Of a DNA stretch of 42,260 nt, positions 35,074 through 42,260 are shown in pieces; the first letter of the stretch is position 1; every line of letters starts with the position of its first letter. The notes under the pieces were generated by a model, which had not been told where the DNA came from, searched no databases, and was given only the letters and a program-made list of their open reading frames with translations. Position numbers and translations under genes: made by a program. Source of the DNA: an uncultured Methanobrevibacter sp. Lineage in GTDB: Archaea; Methanobacteriota; Methanobacteria; Methanobacteriales; Methanobacteriaceae. Location: NCBI RefSeq assembly GCF_946184425.1, contig NZ_CAMHFP010000014.1, forward strand, positions 1 through 42,260, written 5' to 3'.

Positions 35074-36965
35074 ATTTTCTCTCCGTTAATTTCTTCAGGA
35101 CTTTTATAAGTAGGAACACATTTCTTTAATGTGTCTTTTATTTTATCTTTATCAGTAATATCTTCATCAATCAGATATCTTAATGAGTCTAATTTTTCTT
35201 CAATGTCATCCATTGTAAAGTTCATAGGTTCGGTAATGAAAATCTTTTCGTGATTGGTCTTTTCAAGATTTTCTTCATCCATCAGTAACTCTTCGTAAAT
35301 TTTTTCTCCAGGTCTTAAACCTGTAATTTCAATATCTATGTCGGTACCTAGTTTCAGTCCGGATAACTCTATAAGGCTTTTTGCCAAATCATAAATTTTA
35401 ACCGGTTCGCCCATATTCAAAACGAAGATTTCTCCACCTTTTGCATAGGTTATGGATTGCAATACCAAAGCCACGGCTTCAGGTATTGTCATAAAGAATC
35501 TTGTGATGTCCTTATGGGTTACTGTTACTGGACCTCCGTTTTTAATTTGCTTTTTAAATAGTGGCACTACTGATCCGTTACTTCCCAGTACGTTTCCAAA
35601 ACGAACTGCAACATATTCAGTTTCACTTTCCTTATCTTTTGCCTGGATAATCATTTCACATAATCTTTTGGTGGCGCCCATGACATTTGTAGGGTTAACT
35701 GCCTTGTCTGTTGATATCAGAATGAAACGTTTTGTTTTATACTTATCACATGCATTTACTAAATTATATGTTCCAAATACATTATTCTTAACGGCTTCTG
35801 ATGGATTATTTTCCATTAATGGAACATGTTTATGTGCTGCTGCATGGAAAACGACTTCTGGAGAGTATTCTTCGAATAAATCGAACATCCTTTGTTCGTC
35901 TCTGATATTTGCAATAATTGCTATTATATCATTGTTCGGATATTTTGCCTTTAATTCCAATTCAATATTGTATAAACTGTTTTCATATATGTCCAACATC
36001 AATAACTGTTTCGGGTCGTGAAGCATTATTTGCCTACAAAGCTCTTCACCTATTGACCCTCCTCCACCTGTCACTAAAACAGTTTTTCCATGGATTAAAC
36101 TTTTTATGTTGTTATTGTCCAGTTCAACAGGGTCTCTTCCAAGTAAATCTTCAATTTCCACATCTCTTAAGCTGTTGTAAAGATTTTCCTTTGTAATTAT
36201 TTCCCTTAAACTTGGAAGCACTTTAATTTCGGCACCGGTTTTACTGCAGATTTCAAGAATTTCCTTTTTATTTTTATTGTCGATATTCACTATTGTGAAA
36301 AAGATTGAATCGATATTATATTTTTCGCAAATTCTTTCAATGTCTGTCCTGTCACCGATGATTCTTACTCCCGCAACGGAATATCCTTTACGTTTTCGGT
36401 TGTCATCTATTATTCCGATTATCTCATATCTTCCTTTTAATGTTGTATTTAAAGTGCTGATAATGTCATTGGCTGAATATCCTCCGCCAATAATTAATAA
36501 TTTTTTCTGATTTTCAGGAGTGTAGTTTATTCCTTTATTCGCAATATCGGATAATAGTGCATATTTAATTAATAGTCTTAGTATGATTATAATCAGACCG
36601 ATTATAATGCTAACCGCTAAGTTGAATTTAATTGAAGGATTTTTCATATTCAATATTAATTCTTCGATTAGGGATACGATAAGTATTGAAACAATGGACA
36701 GTATCATGTAAACTGCATAGTCTTGATTATTTTCATATCGGATAATGTTGGAATATCTTTTTGAAACTCTAAACACGATTTGGAAAATGATAATCGCCAA
36801 TATTATACTTATTACAAGTTCATTTCTTGTAATTGCACTTGTCGGATTCATTAAAAATGAATCGGTTATTAACACCGATGCAAAATAATACCCTAAAATG
36901 ATTGCAATACAATCAGCTAAGGGCAATAAGAAATTCCTATATTTACCTAGTGTATCAATATTCAT
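35070..36965 (-). CDS. Membrane-bound UDP-sugar 4,6-dehydratase (PglF/CapD/FlaA1-like)
   Basis: A 631-residue protein. The N-terminal third has four to five membrane helices. A CoA-binding-like Rossmann region (about 140-260, LLIIGGGYSANDII) follows, then an SDR domain with VTGGGGSIGEELCRQ near 300 and HAAAHKHVPLMENNP. The catalytic motif reads STDKAVNPTNVMGATK near 420-435, where Met replaces the SDR tyrosine. This is characteristic of UDP-GlcNAc 4,6-dehydratases. GGATTGGT lies upstream of the ATG at 36965. It forms an operon with the aminotransferase and probably feeds N-glycan or surface polysaccharide synthesis. Confidence 0.9.
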   Translation of the reverse strand: MNIDTLGKYRNFLLPLADCIAIILGYYFASVLITDSFLMNPTSAITRNELVISIILAIIIFQIVFRVSKRYSNIIRYENNQDYAVYMILSIVSILIVSLIEELILNMKNPSIKFNLAVSIIIGLIIIILRLLIKYALLSDIANKGINYTPENQKKLLIIGGGYSANDIISTLNTTLKGRYEIIGIIDDNRKRKGYSVAGVRIIGDRTDIERICEKYNIDSIFFTIVNIDNKNKKEILEICSKTGAEIKVLPSLREIITKENLYNSLRDVEIEDLLGRDPVELDNNNIKSLIHGKTVLVTGGGGSIGEELCRQIMLHDPKQLLMLDIYENSLYNIELELKAKYPNNDIIAIIANIRDEQRMFDLFEEYSPEVVFHAAAHKHVPLMENNPSEAVKNNVFGTYNLVNACDKYKTKRFILISTDKAVNPTNVMGATKRLCEMIIQAKDKESETEYVAVRFGNVLGSNGSVVPLFKKQIKNGGPVTVTHKDITRFFMTIPEAVALVLQSITYAKGGEIFVLNMGEPVKIYDLAKSLIELSGLKLGTDIDIEITGLRPGEKIYEELLMDEENLEKTNHEKIFITEPMNFTMDDIEEKLDSLRYLIDEDITDKDKIKDTLKKCVPTYKSPEEINGEKI

Positions 36966-37092
36966 CAAGACCAATCCTTCATTTTATAATCTTAAATAAT
37001 AATTATTATAATTATTAGTTTAAGCATTTCTATTTATGTGAAATGTTCAATATAAAATTTTGTCTTGGTTTAAAAGTGAGATGGGGTTTAAA

Positions 37093-37953
37093 TTATTTTG
37101 GTCGAATAATTACTGCAGGGGTATGTGTTATTGAATCAAGTGCTTCAACTGTAACTTCATTTATTTCAGTGCCTAAAACAGCTTTAACGCTATGTATTGT
37201 CTTCATTTCTGTTGAAAGTGATTTTTGATAATCTTCTGCAATGTTGGCTATTTTAAGTCCTTTTTCTACACTAATTTTTTCACTGCAGCCTAATGGTGTT
37301 GAGCCCATATTTTCAGACAATTGTCCTTTGAAATATCCGAAAAATCCTTTGTCTGCTTCAATTCCGTCAATGGCTATTGGAAGGCCTGTAAAATATTTGC
37401 CGTTTTTCATATAGGTTGCATCTGTATCTATTATCATCACGCACACATTTTTCCCTATTTCCTTTTTAATTTCCTTTGCTACCTGTTCCGGATTTTCGGG
37501 AAGTAGTGAAACATAAGTTCCAGGTGCATTACTTAAATCTATCCCTGCTTCTGAAGCGGGTTTGAGAGCATGTTTCAAACCATATAACTGAAGAACAACT
37601 TCTTTGTGAGCTTTTGTTTCTTCAGGCAATTTTCTAAGGTTTTTTATGGTTCTCTTTTTTATTCCAAGCAACGGTCCCAAGACATATCCCCAAAGATATT
37701 TGCTCCATACTGTCGTTAGAAATTTGGCAGTAAGTGAAGGGGTGTATTTCGATTCATCAACCAATCTATTTTGGGAAACTGAAATGGGGGTTTCAGCTAT
37801 TACTAAATAATCACCATCTTGCATCAATTTCCTTGCAGGATTGATTATCGAATTTAAATTTTCATTTGGTTTAATATATCCAGTTTCAATAGGTATTACT
37901 ATGTAATCTCCATTGACGACATGTTTTATATTTTGTAGTTCATCAATTATCAT
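37093..37953 (-). CDS. CofE-like F420-0:glutamate ligase family protein
   Basis: A 286-residue paralogue of the CofE family (COG1478). Visible features are VIPIETGYIKPNENLNSII, the later MIIDTDATYMKNGKYFTGLPIAIDG (family DT...G...IAIDG core) and a C-terminal VKAVLGTEINEVTVEALDS stretch. CofE adds glutamates to coenzyme F420. The middle insertion WSKYLWGYVLGPLLGIKKRT and the lack of other F420 genes suggest a related ligase on a different acceptor rather than the housekeeping CofE. It diverges from the pyruvate-kinase-C-terminal-like gene across about 80 bp. Confidence 0.65.
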   Translation of the reverse strand: MIIDELQNIKHVVNGDYIVIPIETGYIKPNENLNSIINPARKLMQDGDYLVIAETPISVSQNRLVDESKYTPSLTAKFLTTVWSKYLWGYVLGPLLGIKKRTIKNLRKLPEETKAHKEVVLQLYGLKHALKPASEAGIDLSNAPGTYVSLLPENPEQVAKEIKKEIGKNVCVMIIDTDATYMKNGKYFTGLPIAIDGIEADKGFFGYFKGQLSENMGSTPLGCSEKISVEKGLKIANIAEDYQKSLSTEMKTIHSVKAVLGTEINEVTVEALDSITHTPAVIIRPK

Positions 37954-38031
37954 AAAAATCTTTTTAAAACTAGTTGTTTAATATTATAATATAGTAAGTT
38001 ACTTTTATTAAATATTTAGAGTGTGTGTCAA

Positions 38032-38604
38032 ATGGCAAGAAAATTTATAACATATTTCGATAAGGAAGGCAATGATTACACTGATGAATTAATTTTGGCT
38101 GTTAAAGATAAATTAGATTTGTCTGATCATATTAAATGTATAGTCATAGCTTCTGCATCTGGTAAATCTGCATTACGACTTTCTGAAGCTGTAGGAGATA
38201 AAGTTAAAATCATTAATGTCACTCATCATTATGGATTTAGCGGACCTAATGAATCAGATATTTCTGAAGATATGATTAAAAAATTAGATGATGAAGGGAT
38301 CATAACTTACTTTGGATCCCATGCATTAAGCGGTGCTGCAAGGGGTGTTACAAATAAATATGGAGGTTATTCTCCATTAGATATTGTTGCAGACACTTTT
38401 AGAATGTTTTCTCATGGTATAAAGGTTGCAGCTGAAATTTCTATTATGGCTGCTGATGCAGGTTTGATTCCGGTTGGTGAGGAAATCATAGCTGTTGGTG
38501 GAAGGGGTCATGGAGTTGACAGTGCTGTTATTTTAACTCCCGTCAATGCTAAAAACTTATTTGACTTGAAATTCCATGAAATCATCGCAATGCCTAGGGA
38601 TTAA
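38032..38604 (+). CDS. Stand-alone pyruvate-kinase C-terminal-like protein (COG1751)
   Basis: A 190-residue protein resembling the C-terminal alpha/beta domain of pyruvate kinase, without a catalytic TIM barrel. Characteristic segments are IVIASASGKSALRLSEAVGD, NVTHHYGFSGPNESDIS, SHALSGAARGVTNKYGGYSPLDIVADTFRMFSHGIKVAAEI and GLIPVGEEIIAVGGRGHGVDSAV. Function of the stand-alone family is not established. It may bind a phosphometabolite. The ATG at 38032 (MARKFI) is chosen. An upstream GTG adds only three residues. A TTAAATATTT box lies about 20 bp before it. Confidence 0.7.
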   Translation: MARKFITYFDKEGNDYTDELILAVKDKLDLSDHIKCIVIASASGKSALRLSEAVGDKVKIINVTHHYGFSGPNESDISEDMIKKLDDEGIITYFGSHALSGAARGVTNKYGGYSPLDIVADTFRMFSHGIKVAAEISIMAADAGLIPVGEEIIAVGGRGHGVDSAVILTPVNAKNLFDLKFHEIIAMPRD

Positions 38605-38608
38605 ATTT

Positions 38609-38638
38609 AAATATATTATGTTGTATAATATATTTTTC
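38609..38638 (+). terminator. All-A/T hairpin after the COG1751 gene
   Basis: AAATATATTAT (38609-38619) and ATAATATATTT (38625-38635) pair perfectly for eleven bases around GTTGT, ending in a short T run. It begins four bases after the stop. The stem has no G-C pair, so stability is modest. Confidence 0.45.
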
Positions 38639-38732
38639 TCATAGTTTTTTAAAAAGTAGTTGCATTTAAATATGAGTTACAATAGAAATATTTAACAATT
38701 AATTTTAATAGCAGAGTATGTGGGGTTAATTT

Positions 38733-39869
38733 GTGAAATTTATAGATGATGCAATCAAAGAATCCGAACAAAGAATGGAAGAGAAAACACCAGAAAAGCT
38801 CTCTTCAGACATTGATGATGAGCTTGTAAAGATTATGGATGGTGTTAAAACTAAAATTTTCGTTGTTGGTGCTGGTGGAGCAGGAAACAACACTATTTCA
38901 AGATTAAATGAGATGGGTATAGAAGGAGCAACAACAATTGCAGTAAATACTGATGCTCAAGATTTATTTTACTGTCAATCTGGTAAAAAAATATTATTAG
39001 GTAGACAAACTTCAAAAGGTTTAGGTGCTGGCGGAGAACCTGCTGTCGGTGAAGAATGCGCTGAAGAAAGTGAAGATGAAATCAGAGAAGAATTGGTGGG
39101 TGCAGATATGGTATTTGTTACCTGCGGTCTTGGTGGAGGAACAGGAACTGGTTCAGCTCCAATCATTTCAAAATTATCTAAAAAATTAGGTGCATTAACT
39201 GTTGCTGTTGCAACATTACCATTTTCTGCTGAAGGAATTAAAAGAAGAGAAAATGCAGAACAAGGTTTAGAAAAACTCCAGGAATCTGCAGACACTGTTA
39301 TTGTTATACCTAATGATAAATTATTGGAAGTTGCACCGAACTTACCTTTAAACAAAGCTTTCATGGTTTCTGATGAAATTTTAGGAAGAGCTGTTAAAGG
39401 AATTACTGAACTGATTACTAAAAGAGGTCTTGTAAGTTTAGACTTTGCAGACATTAGAAGTATCATGGGTGGTTCTGGAATGGCAATGATTGGTATGGGT
39501 GAATCAGACTCTGGTGACAGAGCTTTAGAATCTGTACATGAAGCATTAAGTAGCCCATTATTAGATATTGATATTTCCAATGCTACTGGTGCATTAGTTA
39601 ACATATCCGGTAGTTCTGATTTAACTTTACATGAAGCTGAAAAAATTGTTCAAGTTGTTGCTGATAAATTAGATCCTGAAGCTAACATTATTTGGGGTAC
39701 TCAAATTGATGAAAGTCTTCAAAATACTGTTAGGACAACTGTGGTTGTTTCAGGCATTAAAACTGATTATGATTCTGACAATGAACCTGATGTGGAATAT
39801 ATTGATGAATCTTCAGAATCTGAGTCAGCTAACGATCAACTAGATGATTTTATTGATGGAATTTTCTAA
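38733..39869 (+). CDS. ftsZ: Cell-division GTPase FtsZ
   Basis: A 378-residue tubulin-fold GTPase that forms the division ring. The T4 tubulin signature [12 protein letters not shown] is near 132-143, with [17 protein letters not shown] (T1) near 42 and NTDAQDL (T3) near 72. The T7 region and C-terminal domain follow. The C-terminus is acidic and ends DDFIDGIF. The start is a GTG at 38733 after TGGGGTT. A TTTAAATATG box about 60 bp upstream would give a leader near 40 nt. It heads the ftsZ-secE-spt5 block typical of Methanobacteriales. The two most similar archaeal paralogues FtsZ1 and FtsZ2 cannot be distinguished confidently. Confidence 0.96.
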   Translation: MKFIDDAIKESEQRMEEKTPEKLSSDIDDELVKIMDGVKTKIFVVGAGGAGNNTISRLNEMGIEGATTIAVNTDAQDLFYCQSGKKILLGRQTSKGLGAGGEPAVGEECAEESEDEIREELVGADMVFVTCGLGGGTGTGSAPIISKLSKKLGALTVAVATLPFSAEGIKRRENAEQGLEKLQESADTVIVIPNDKLLEVAPNLPLNKAFMVSDEILGRAVKGITELITKRGLVSLDFADIRSIMGGSGMAMIGMGESDSGDRALESVHEALSSPLLDIDISNATGALVNISGSSDLTLHEAEKIVQVVADKLDPEANIIWGTQIDESLQNTVRTTVVVSGIKTDYDSDNEPDVEYIDESSESESANDQLDDFIDGIF

Positions 39870-39961
39870 TTCTATCTTCTTATTTTTTTCGAATAATGCA
39901 AACATTTATTAATGTTTAAAATATAAATTATTTTATTACTATTATTTTATTATAATTCATT

Positions 39962-39985
39962 AAACTATGTCTTCATAGTTTTTTT
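39962..39985 (+). terminator. Perfect hairpin plus T tract between ftsZ and secE
   Basis: AAACTATG (39962-39969) pairs with CATAGTTT (39974-39981) around TCTT, followed immediately by TTTT. It lies 17 bp before the secE start, so it either ends ftsZ read-through or regulates secE. Confidence 0.6.
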
Positions 39986-40002
39986 AATTTTGGGTATTTA
40001 AA

Positions 40003-40182
40003 ATGAATGTACAAGAACGTATTGATAAATTTGTTAAAGACAGTAAAAGAGTATTAAAAGTAGCAAGAAAACCAGATTGGCCTGAATATAGGGAACTAGC
40101 AAAAGTTTCCGCTATTGGTGTAGTTATTATTGGTGTAATCGGTTTTGTTATAGTTTTACTCGGTAGTTTAATCGGTCTATAG
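40003..40182 (+). CDS. secE: Protein translocase SecE / Sec61 gamma
   Basis: A 59-residue single-span subunit of the Sec translocon. The amphipathic N-terminal helix is VQERIDKFVKDSKRVLKVARKPDWPEYRE, and the membrane helix spans about residues 35-58. The KPDWPEY stretch is typical of archaeal Sec61-gamma. It lies between ftsZ and spt5, its usual neighbour in archaea. Confidence 0.95.
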   Translation: MNVQERIDKFVKDSKRVLKVARKPDWPEYRELAKVSAIGVVIIGVIGFVIVLLGSLIGL

Positions 40183-40312
40183 ATTTAACGATCATTTCTT
40201 TTACTCCAAGTAGGTTATAATAGAATTTTGTAATAATTTTATCTTTTTTGGTTTTAGATTTTTTTCTTTAAGTAAAATCTATAATCATATTATGATATTA
40301 TTAGAACCTAGG

Positions 40313-40386
40313 GAAGATGGGGGATAGCTTAGTCAATTTTCACATCTGTGAATTACCTAAGAATCTGCAATATAATTGCAGGCTTC
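40313..40386 (+). ncRNA. Candidate structured RNA between secE and spt5
   Basis: A 267-bp gap separates secE and spt5, which are normally adjacent. In it, CTTAG (40328-40332) pairs with CTAAG (40357-40361), enclosing TTCAC/GTGAA around ATCT. A second perfect hairpin CTGCAAT-ATA-ATTGCAG spans 40365-40381. GAAG at 40313 may close the whole with CTTC at 40383. No known box motif fits. It may be a leader element or an unrecognised small RNA. Confidence 0.3.
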
Positions 40387-40449
40387 ATAAACTTTTAACT
40401 TAATGTATGATTTTATTAACCAGTAAATATAGAAATAGGTGAATTTTTC

Positions 40450-40920
40450 ATGGAAGATACTAATAGTTCCATATATGCTCTTAAAACCTCTGCAGGTCAA
40501 GAAAGAAATGTTGCTAGGTTACTTGCTCGTAAAGCTAGAACCATTGATGGCATTGGCATTTCATCAATTCTTGTTCCGGAATCTTTGAAAGGGTATATTT
40601 TAGTTGAATCTTCAACAAAAATAGATCTTAGAAATCCTGATTTAAAAGTACAACATTTAAGAGGGGTTGTTGAAGGTAGTGTTGGCATTACTTTCGAAGA
40701 AGTAAAAAGATTCTTAAAACCAGAGCCAATTATTTCCTCTATTCAAAAAGGAAGTATTGTTGAGCTTATTTCTGGACCATTTAAAGGGGAAAGAGCGAAA
40801 GTGGTTCGTATTGATGAATCACGTGAAGAAGTCGTTCTAGAGTTAATAGAAGCAGCAGTGCCTATTCCGGTTACTGTTAAAGCTGATCAAATTAGAATAA
40901 TTCAAAAGGAGGCTGACTGA
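40450..40920 (+). CDS. spt5: Transcription elongation factor Spt5
   Basis: A 156-residue archaeal Spt5 with an NGN domain (about 8-90, [22 protein letters not shown] and GYILVES) and a C-terminal KOW domain ([26 protein letters not shown]). With Spt4 it clamps the RNA polymerase cleft and couples to the ribosome. AGGTGA lies eight bases before the ATG. Its stop overlaps the L11 start by one base. Confidence 0.95.
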   Translation: MEDTNSSIYALKTSAGQERNVARLLARKARTIDGIGISSILVPESLKGYILVESSTKIDLRNPDLKVQHLRGVVEGSVGITFEEVKRFLKPEPIISSIQKGSIVELISGPFKGERAKVVRIDESREEVVLELIEAAVPIPVTVKADQIRIIQKEAD

Positions 40921-41402
40921 TGGCTAAAGATACAGTCGAAGTTCTTATCGAAGGTGGAACCGCTACTCCAGGACCACCATTAGGACCTGCTTTAGGACCT
41001 TTCGGTATTAACATGATGCAAGTAGTTGAAGAAATCAATAAAAAAAGTGCTGACTTTGCTGGAATGAAAGTGCCTGTTAAAGTCACTATTGATAGAGATA
41101 CCAAAGATTTTGAAATTGAAATAGGTACTCCACCAACAACTGCTCTTATCATGGAAGAGTTAGGCATCGAAAAAGCTTCTCATGAACCAGGTTTAGATAT
41201 AGTAAACGACTTACCAATTGAAACCGCTTTAAAAATTGCTAGAATGAAATTTGATTCATTACTTTCTAACGATTACAAAGCAGGTGTTAAAGAAGTTATG
41301 GGAACCTGTGTTAGTATGGGATTATCTGTTGATGGTAAAGACCCAAGAGAAGCACAAAAAGATGTAGATGCTGGAAAATATGATGATATCTTATTAGAAT
41401 AG
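40920..41402 (+). CDS. rpl11: Ribosomal protein uL11
   Basis: A 160-residue large-subunit stalk-base protein. The N-terminal domain shows [25 protein letters not shown] and the C-terminal rRNA-binding domain includes [25 protein letters not shown]. The start overlaps the spt5 stop (TGATG), with a GGAGG 8 bp upstream inside spt5. Confidence 0.97.
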   Translation: MAKDTVEVLIEGGTATPGPPLGPALGPFGINMMQVVEEINKKSADFAGMKVPVKVTIDRDTKDFEIEIGTPPTTALIMEELGIEKASHEPGLDIVNDLPIETALKIARMKFDSLLSNDYKAGVKEVMGTCVSMGLSVDGKDPREAQKDVDAGKYDDILLE

Positions 41403-41437
41403 ATATTATTCAGTAAATTAAAATTTAAGTTAATAAT

Positions 41438-41482
41438 ACAGTGTATATGATGTTATAATTAATATTATAATTGATATACTGT
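41438..41482. repeat. Inverted repeat flanking the L1 operon promoter region
   Basis: ACAGTGTATAT (41438-41448) and ATATACTGT (41474-41482) are inverted arms, with one extra base in the left arm, separated by an A/T-only stretch. The right arm overlaps a TATA-like GATATACT. It may be an operator or a chance A/T palindrome. Confidence 0.3.
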
Positions 41483-41527
41483 TTTTAATTCATGCAATCG
41501 TTTAAGAATTTTTTTCTTGTAATGATC

Positions 41528-41578
41528 TCATGAAACCAAAAAGAATCCATTGAACAATAATGTTCATGGGGGATGAAT
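41528..41578 (+). promoter_or_regulatory. Candidate L1 autoregulatory leader
   Basis: TCAT-GAAA-CC (41528-41537) can pair with GG-ATGA (41571-41576), leaving an asymmetric GAAA loop opposite GG. A nested hairpin TGAACA-ATAA-TGTTCA (41551-41566) fills the loop. The GATG and TGAA elements resemble the L1 site in 23S rRNA, and L1 represses its own operon in several archaea. The fold would hide the GGGGGATG ribosome site. Confidence 0.4.
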
Positions 41579-42217
41579 ATGACACAAGATGTAGTTAACG
41601 CGGTGAAGGAGGCTAAAGAACAATCAAAGCCGAGAAACTTCACTGAGTCCGTAGATATTATTATTAATCTCCGTGACTTAGATGTCAGAAAGCCAGAAAA
41701 TAGGTTTAATGAGGAAGTTACTCTTCCTAACGGCCGTGGCAAAGAAGTAAAAATCGGAGTCATAGCTGATGGGGAACTCATTGTTCAAGCTAAAAATGCT
41801 GGTCTCGATCTTGTAATCAACAAAGCTGATTTAGAAGAGTTTGGAAAAGACAGGAAATCTGCTAAAAAAGCAGCTAACTCTGTTGATTTCTTTGTAGCTC
41901 AAGCTGATATGATGCCACTCGTTGGTAGATTCTTAGGTCCAGTTCTTGGTCCTCGTGGAAAAATGCCAAAACCAGTGCCTGCAAGTATCAAACTTGACCC
42001 TCTTTTAGAAAGATTACAAAGTACTGTTAAAGTTGGTGTAAAACAACAACCAAGTATTCAAATTGTTGTTGGAAGCCAAGACATGTCAGACGAAGACATA
42101 GCAGAAAACATTGAAACTGTTCTTACAGTCTTAGACCGCAATTTAGAAAAAGGAAGAAGTCAAATCAAGTCCATGTTTATAAAAACAACTATGGGACCAG
42201 TAGTGAGGGTGATCTAA
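41579..42217 (+). CDS. rpl1: Ribosomal protein uL1
   Basis: A 212-residue L1-stalk protein. Conserved segments are [23 protein letters not shown] near residue 23, [20 protein letters not shown] in the central domain and the C-terminal [15 protein letters not shown]. The ATG at 41579 is preferred over the ATG at 41573 because GGGGGATG lies at a suitable distance from it. Its stop overlaps the L10 start (TAATG). Confidence 0.96.
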   Translation: MTQDVVNAVKEAKEQSKPRNFTESVDIIINLRDLDVRKPENRFNEEVTLPNGRGKEVKIGVIADGELIVQAKNAGLDLVINKADLEEFGKDRKSAKKAANSVDFFVAQADMMPLVGRFLGPVLGPRGKMPKPVPASIKLDPLLERLQSTVKVGVKQQPSIQIVVGSQDMSDEDIAENIETVLTVLDRNLEKGRSQIKSMFIKTTMGPVVRVI

Positions 42218-42260
42218 TGGCTCATGTTGCTGAATGGAAAAAGGAAGAAGTTAAAGAGCT
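42217..42260 (+). CDS. rpl10: Ribosomal protein uL10 (P0), 5' fragment
   Basis: Only the first 14 codons are present: [14 protein letters not shown], a typical archaeal L10/P0 N-terminus. GAGGGTGAT precedes it. The gene runs off the right edge. Position after L1 is the standard archaeal order. Confidence 0.88.
   Translation, partial: MAHVAEWKKEEVKE

Noticed and set aside
35452-36021. 189-codon open frame antisense to the 4,6-dehydratase
   Set aside because: The conserved SDR motifs lie on the opposite strand. The frame has no recognisable domain.
38975-39604. 209-codon open frame antisense to ftsZ
   Set aside because: It lies fully inside ftsZ, has no promoter or ribosome site, and its composition (Ser/Pro/Ala/Ile-rich) is that of a shadow of the real gene.
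39900-39917. AAACATT-TATT-AATGTTT hairpin as the ftsZ terminator
   Set aside because: The stem follows the T-rich tract rather than preceding it, and only A residues come after it, so it does not look like a terminator. It may be chance in AT-rich DNA.
40315-40390. Degenerate tRNA between secE and spt5
   Set aside because: GGGGGATAGCTTAGT resembles a tRNA 5' end, but no matching acceptor 3' strand, anticodon loop or T arm follows.
40183-40449. RNase P RNA or SRP RNA in the secE-spt5 gap
   Set aside because: The gap is too A/T-rich and lacks the conserved motifs of either RNA.
1-42260. CRISPR arrays, prophage or defence genes
   Set aside because: No regularly spaced repeats, cas genes, phage structural genes or toxin-antitoxin pairs are visible in any frame.

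Overview
This window looks like chromosomal DNA of a methanogenic archaeon of the order Methanobacteriales, most likely a Methanobrevibacter-type organism. The evidence is strong AT bias, archaeal information-processing genes (TFE, Spt5, SecE/Sec61-gamma, aPelota, Cdc48/VAT, ATP-dependent DNA ligase), archaeal apgM, a methanogenesis-marker-8 (DUF2099) protein, an adhesin-like surface protein with Pmp-type repeats, and a MraY-like/MurG-like pair expected of a pseudomurein wall. Many genes have a TATA box about 24-27 bp before the start codon and no Shine-Dalgarno, so they are probably leaderless. Others carry GGTGAT/GGAGG-type sites.

Layout. 1-1.2 kb: a decayed IS1182-type transposase running off the left edge. 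1.7-6.2 kb: DUF92 membrane protein, apgM, a phosphohexomutase and a reverse-strand flippase-like (UPF0104) membrane protein. 6.8-9.2 kb: secreted adhesin-like protein. 9.4 kb: a 55-residue rubredoxin. 9.7-14.4 kb: a tight operon of glmU-like nucleotidyltransferase/acetyltransferase, gamma-carbonic-anhydrase-like protein, hisC, an NrdG-type radical SAM activase and an ASCH-TPR fusion, facing a second phosphohexomutase (14.6-16 kb). 16-20 kb: membrane-anchored OB-fold protein, queuosine-precursor-type transporter, DNA ligase and thiC. 20.2-24 kb: DUF2099 protein, DEDDh exonuclease, Cdc48. 24.4-29 kb: tyrA diverging from pelota, then MraY-like and MurG-like proteins. 28.9-33.7 kb: flavin disulfide oxidoreductase, hypC, ACT regulator, tRNA-Ile(GAT), MIP18-family protein, and a tfe-HD-arcS operon. 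33.9-38.6 kb: DegT aminotransferase with a UDP-sugar 4,6-dehydratase, a CofE-like protein and a pyruvate-kinase-C-terminal-like protein. 38.7-42.3 kb: the ftsZ-secE-spt5-L11-L1-L10 block.

A recurring theme is UDP-GlcNAc supply and use. The phosphohexomutases and the GlmU-like enzyme would make UDP-GlcNAc. The MraY-like/MurG-like pair would load sugars onto a lipid carrier, and the dehydratase/aminotransferase pair would make a UDP-amino-sugar for surface glycans. A second theme is archaeosine tRNA modification: a YhhQ-type transporter plus a short ArcS-like protein.

Nothing here is a clear defence island, prophage or CRISPR locus. The least explained parts are a structured segment between secE and spt5, several perfect hairpin-plus-T-tract 3' ends (unusual for archaea), the ASCH-TPR fusion, and the divergent MraY-like enzyme.
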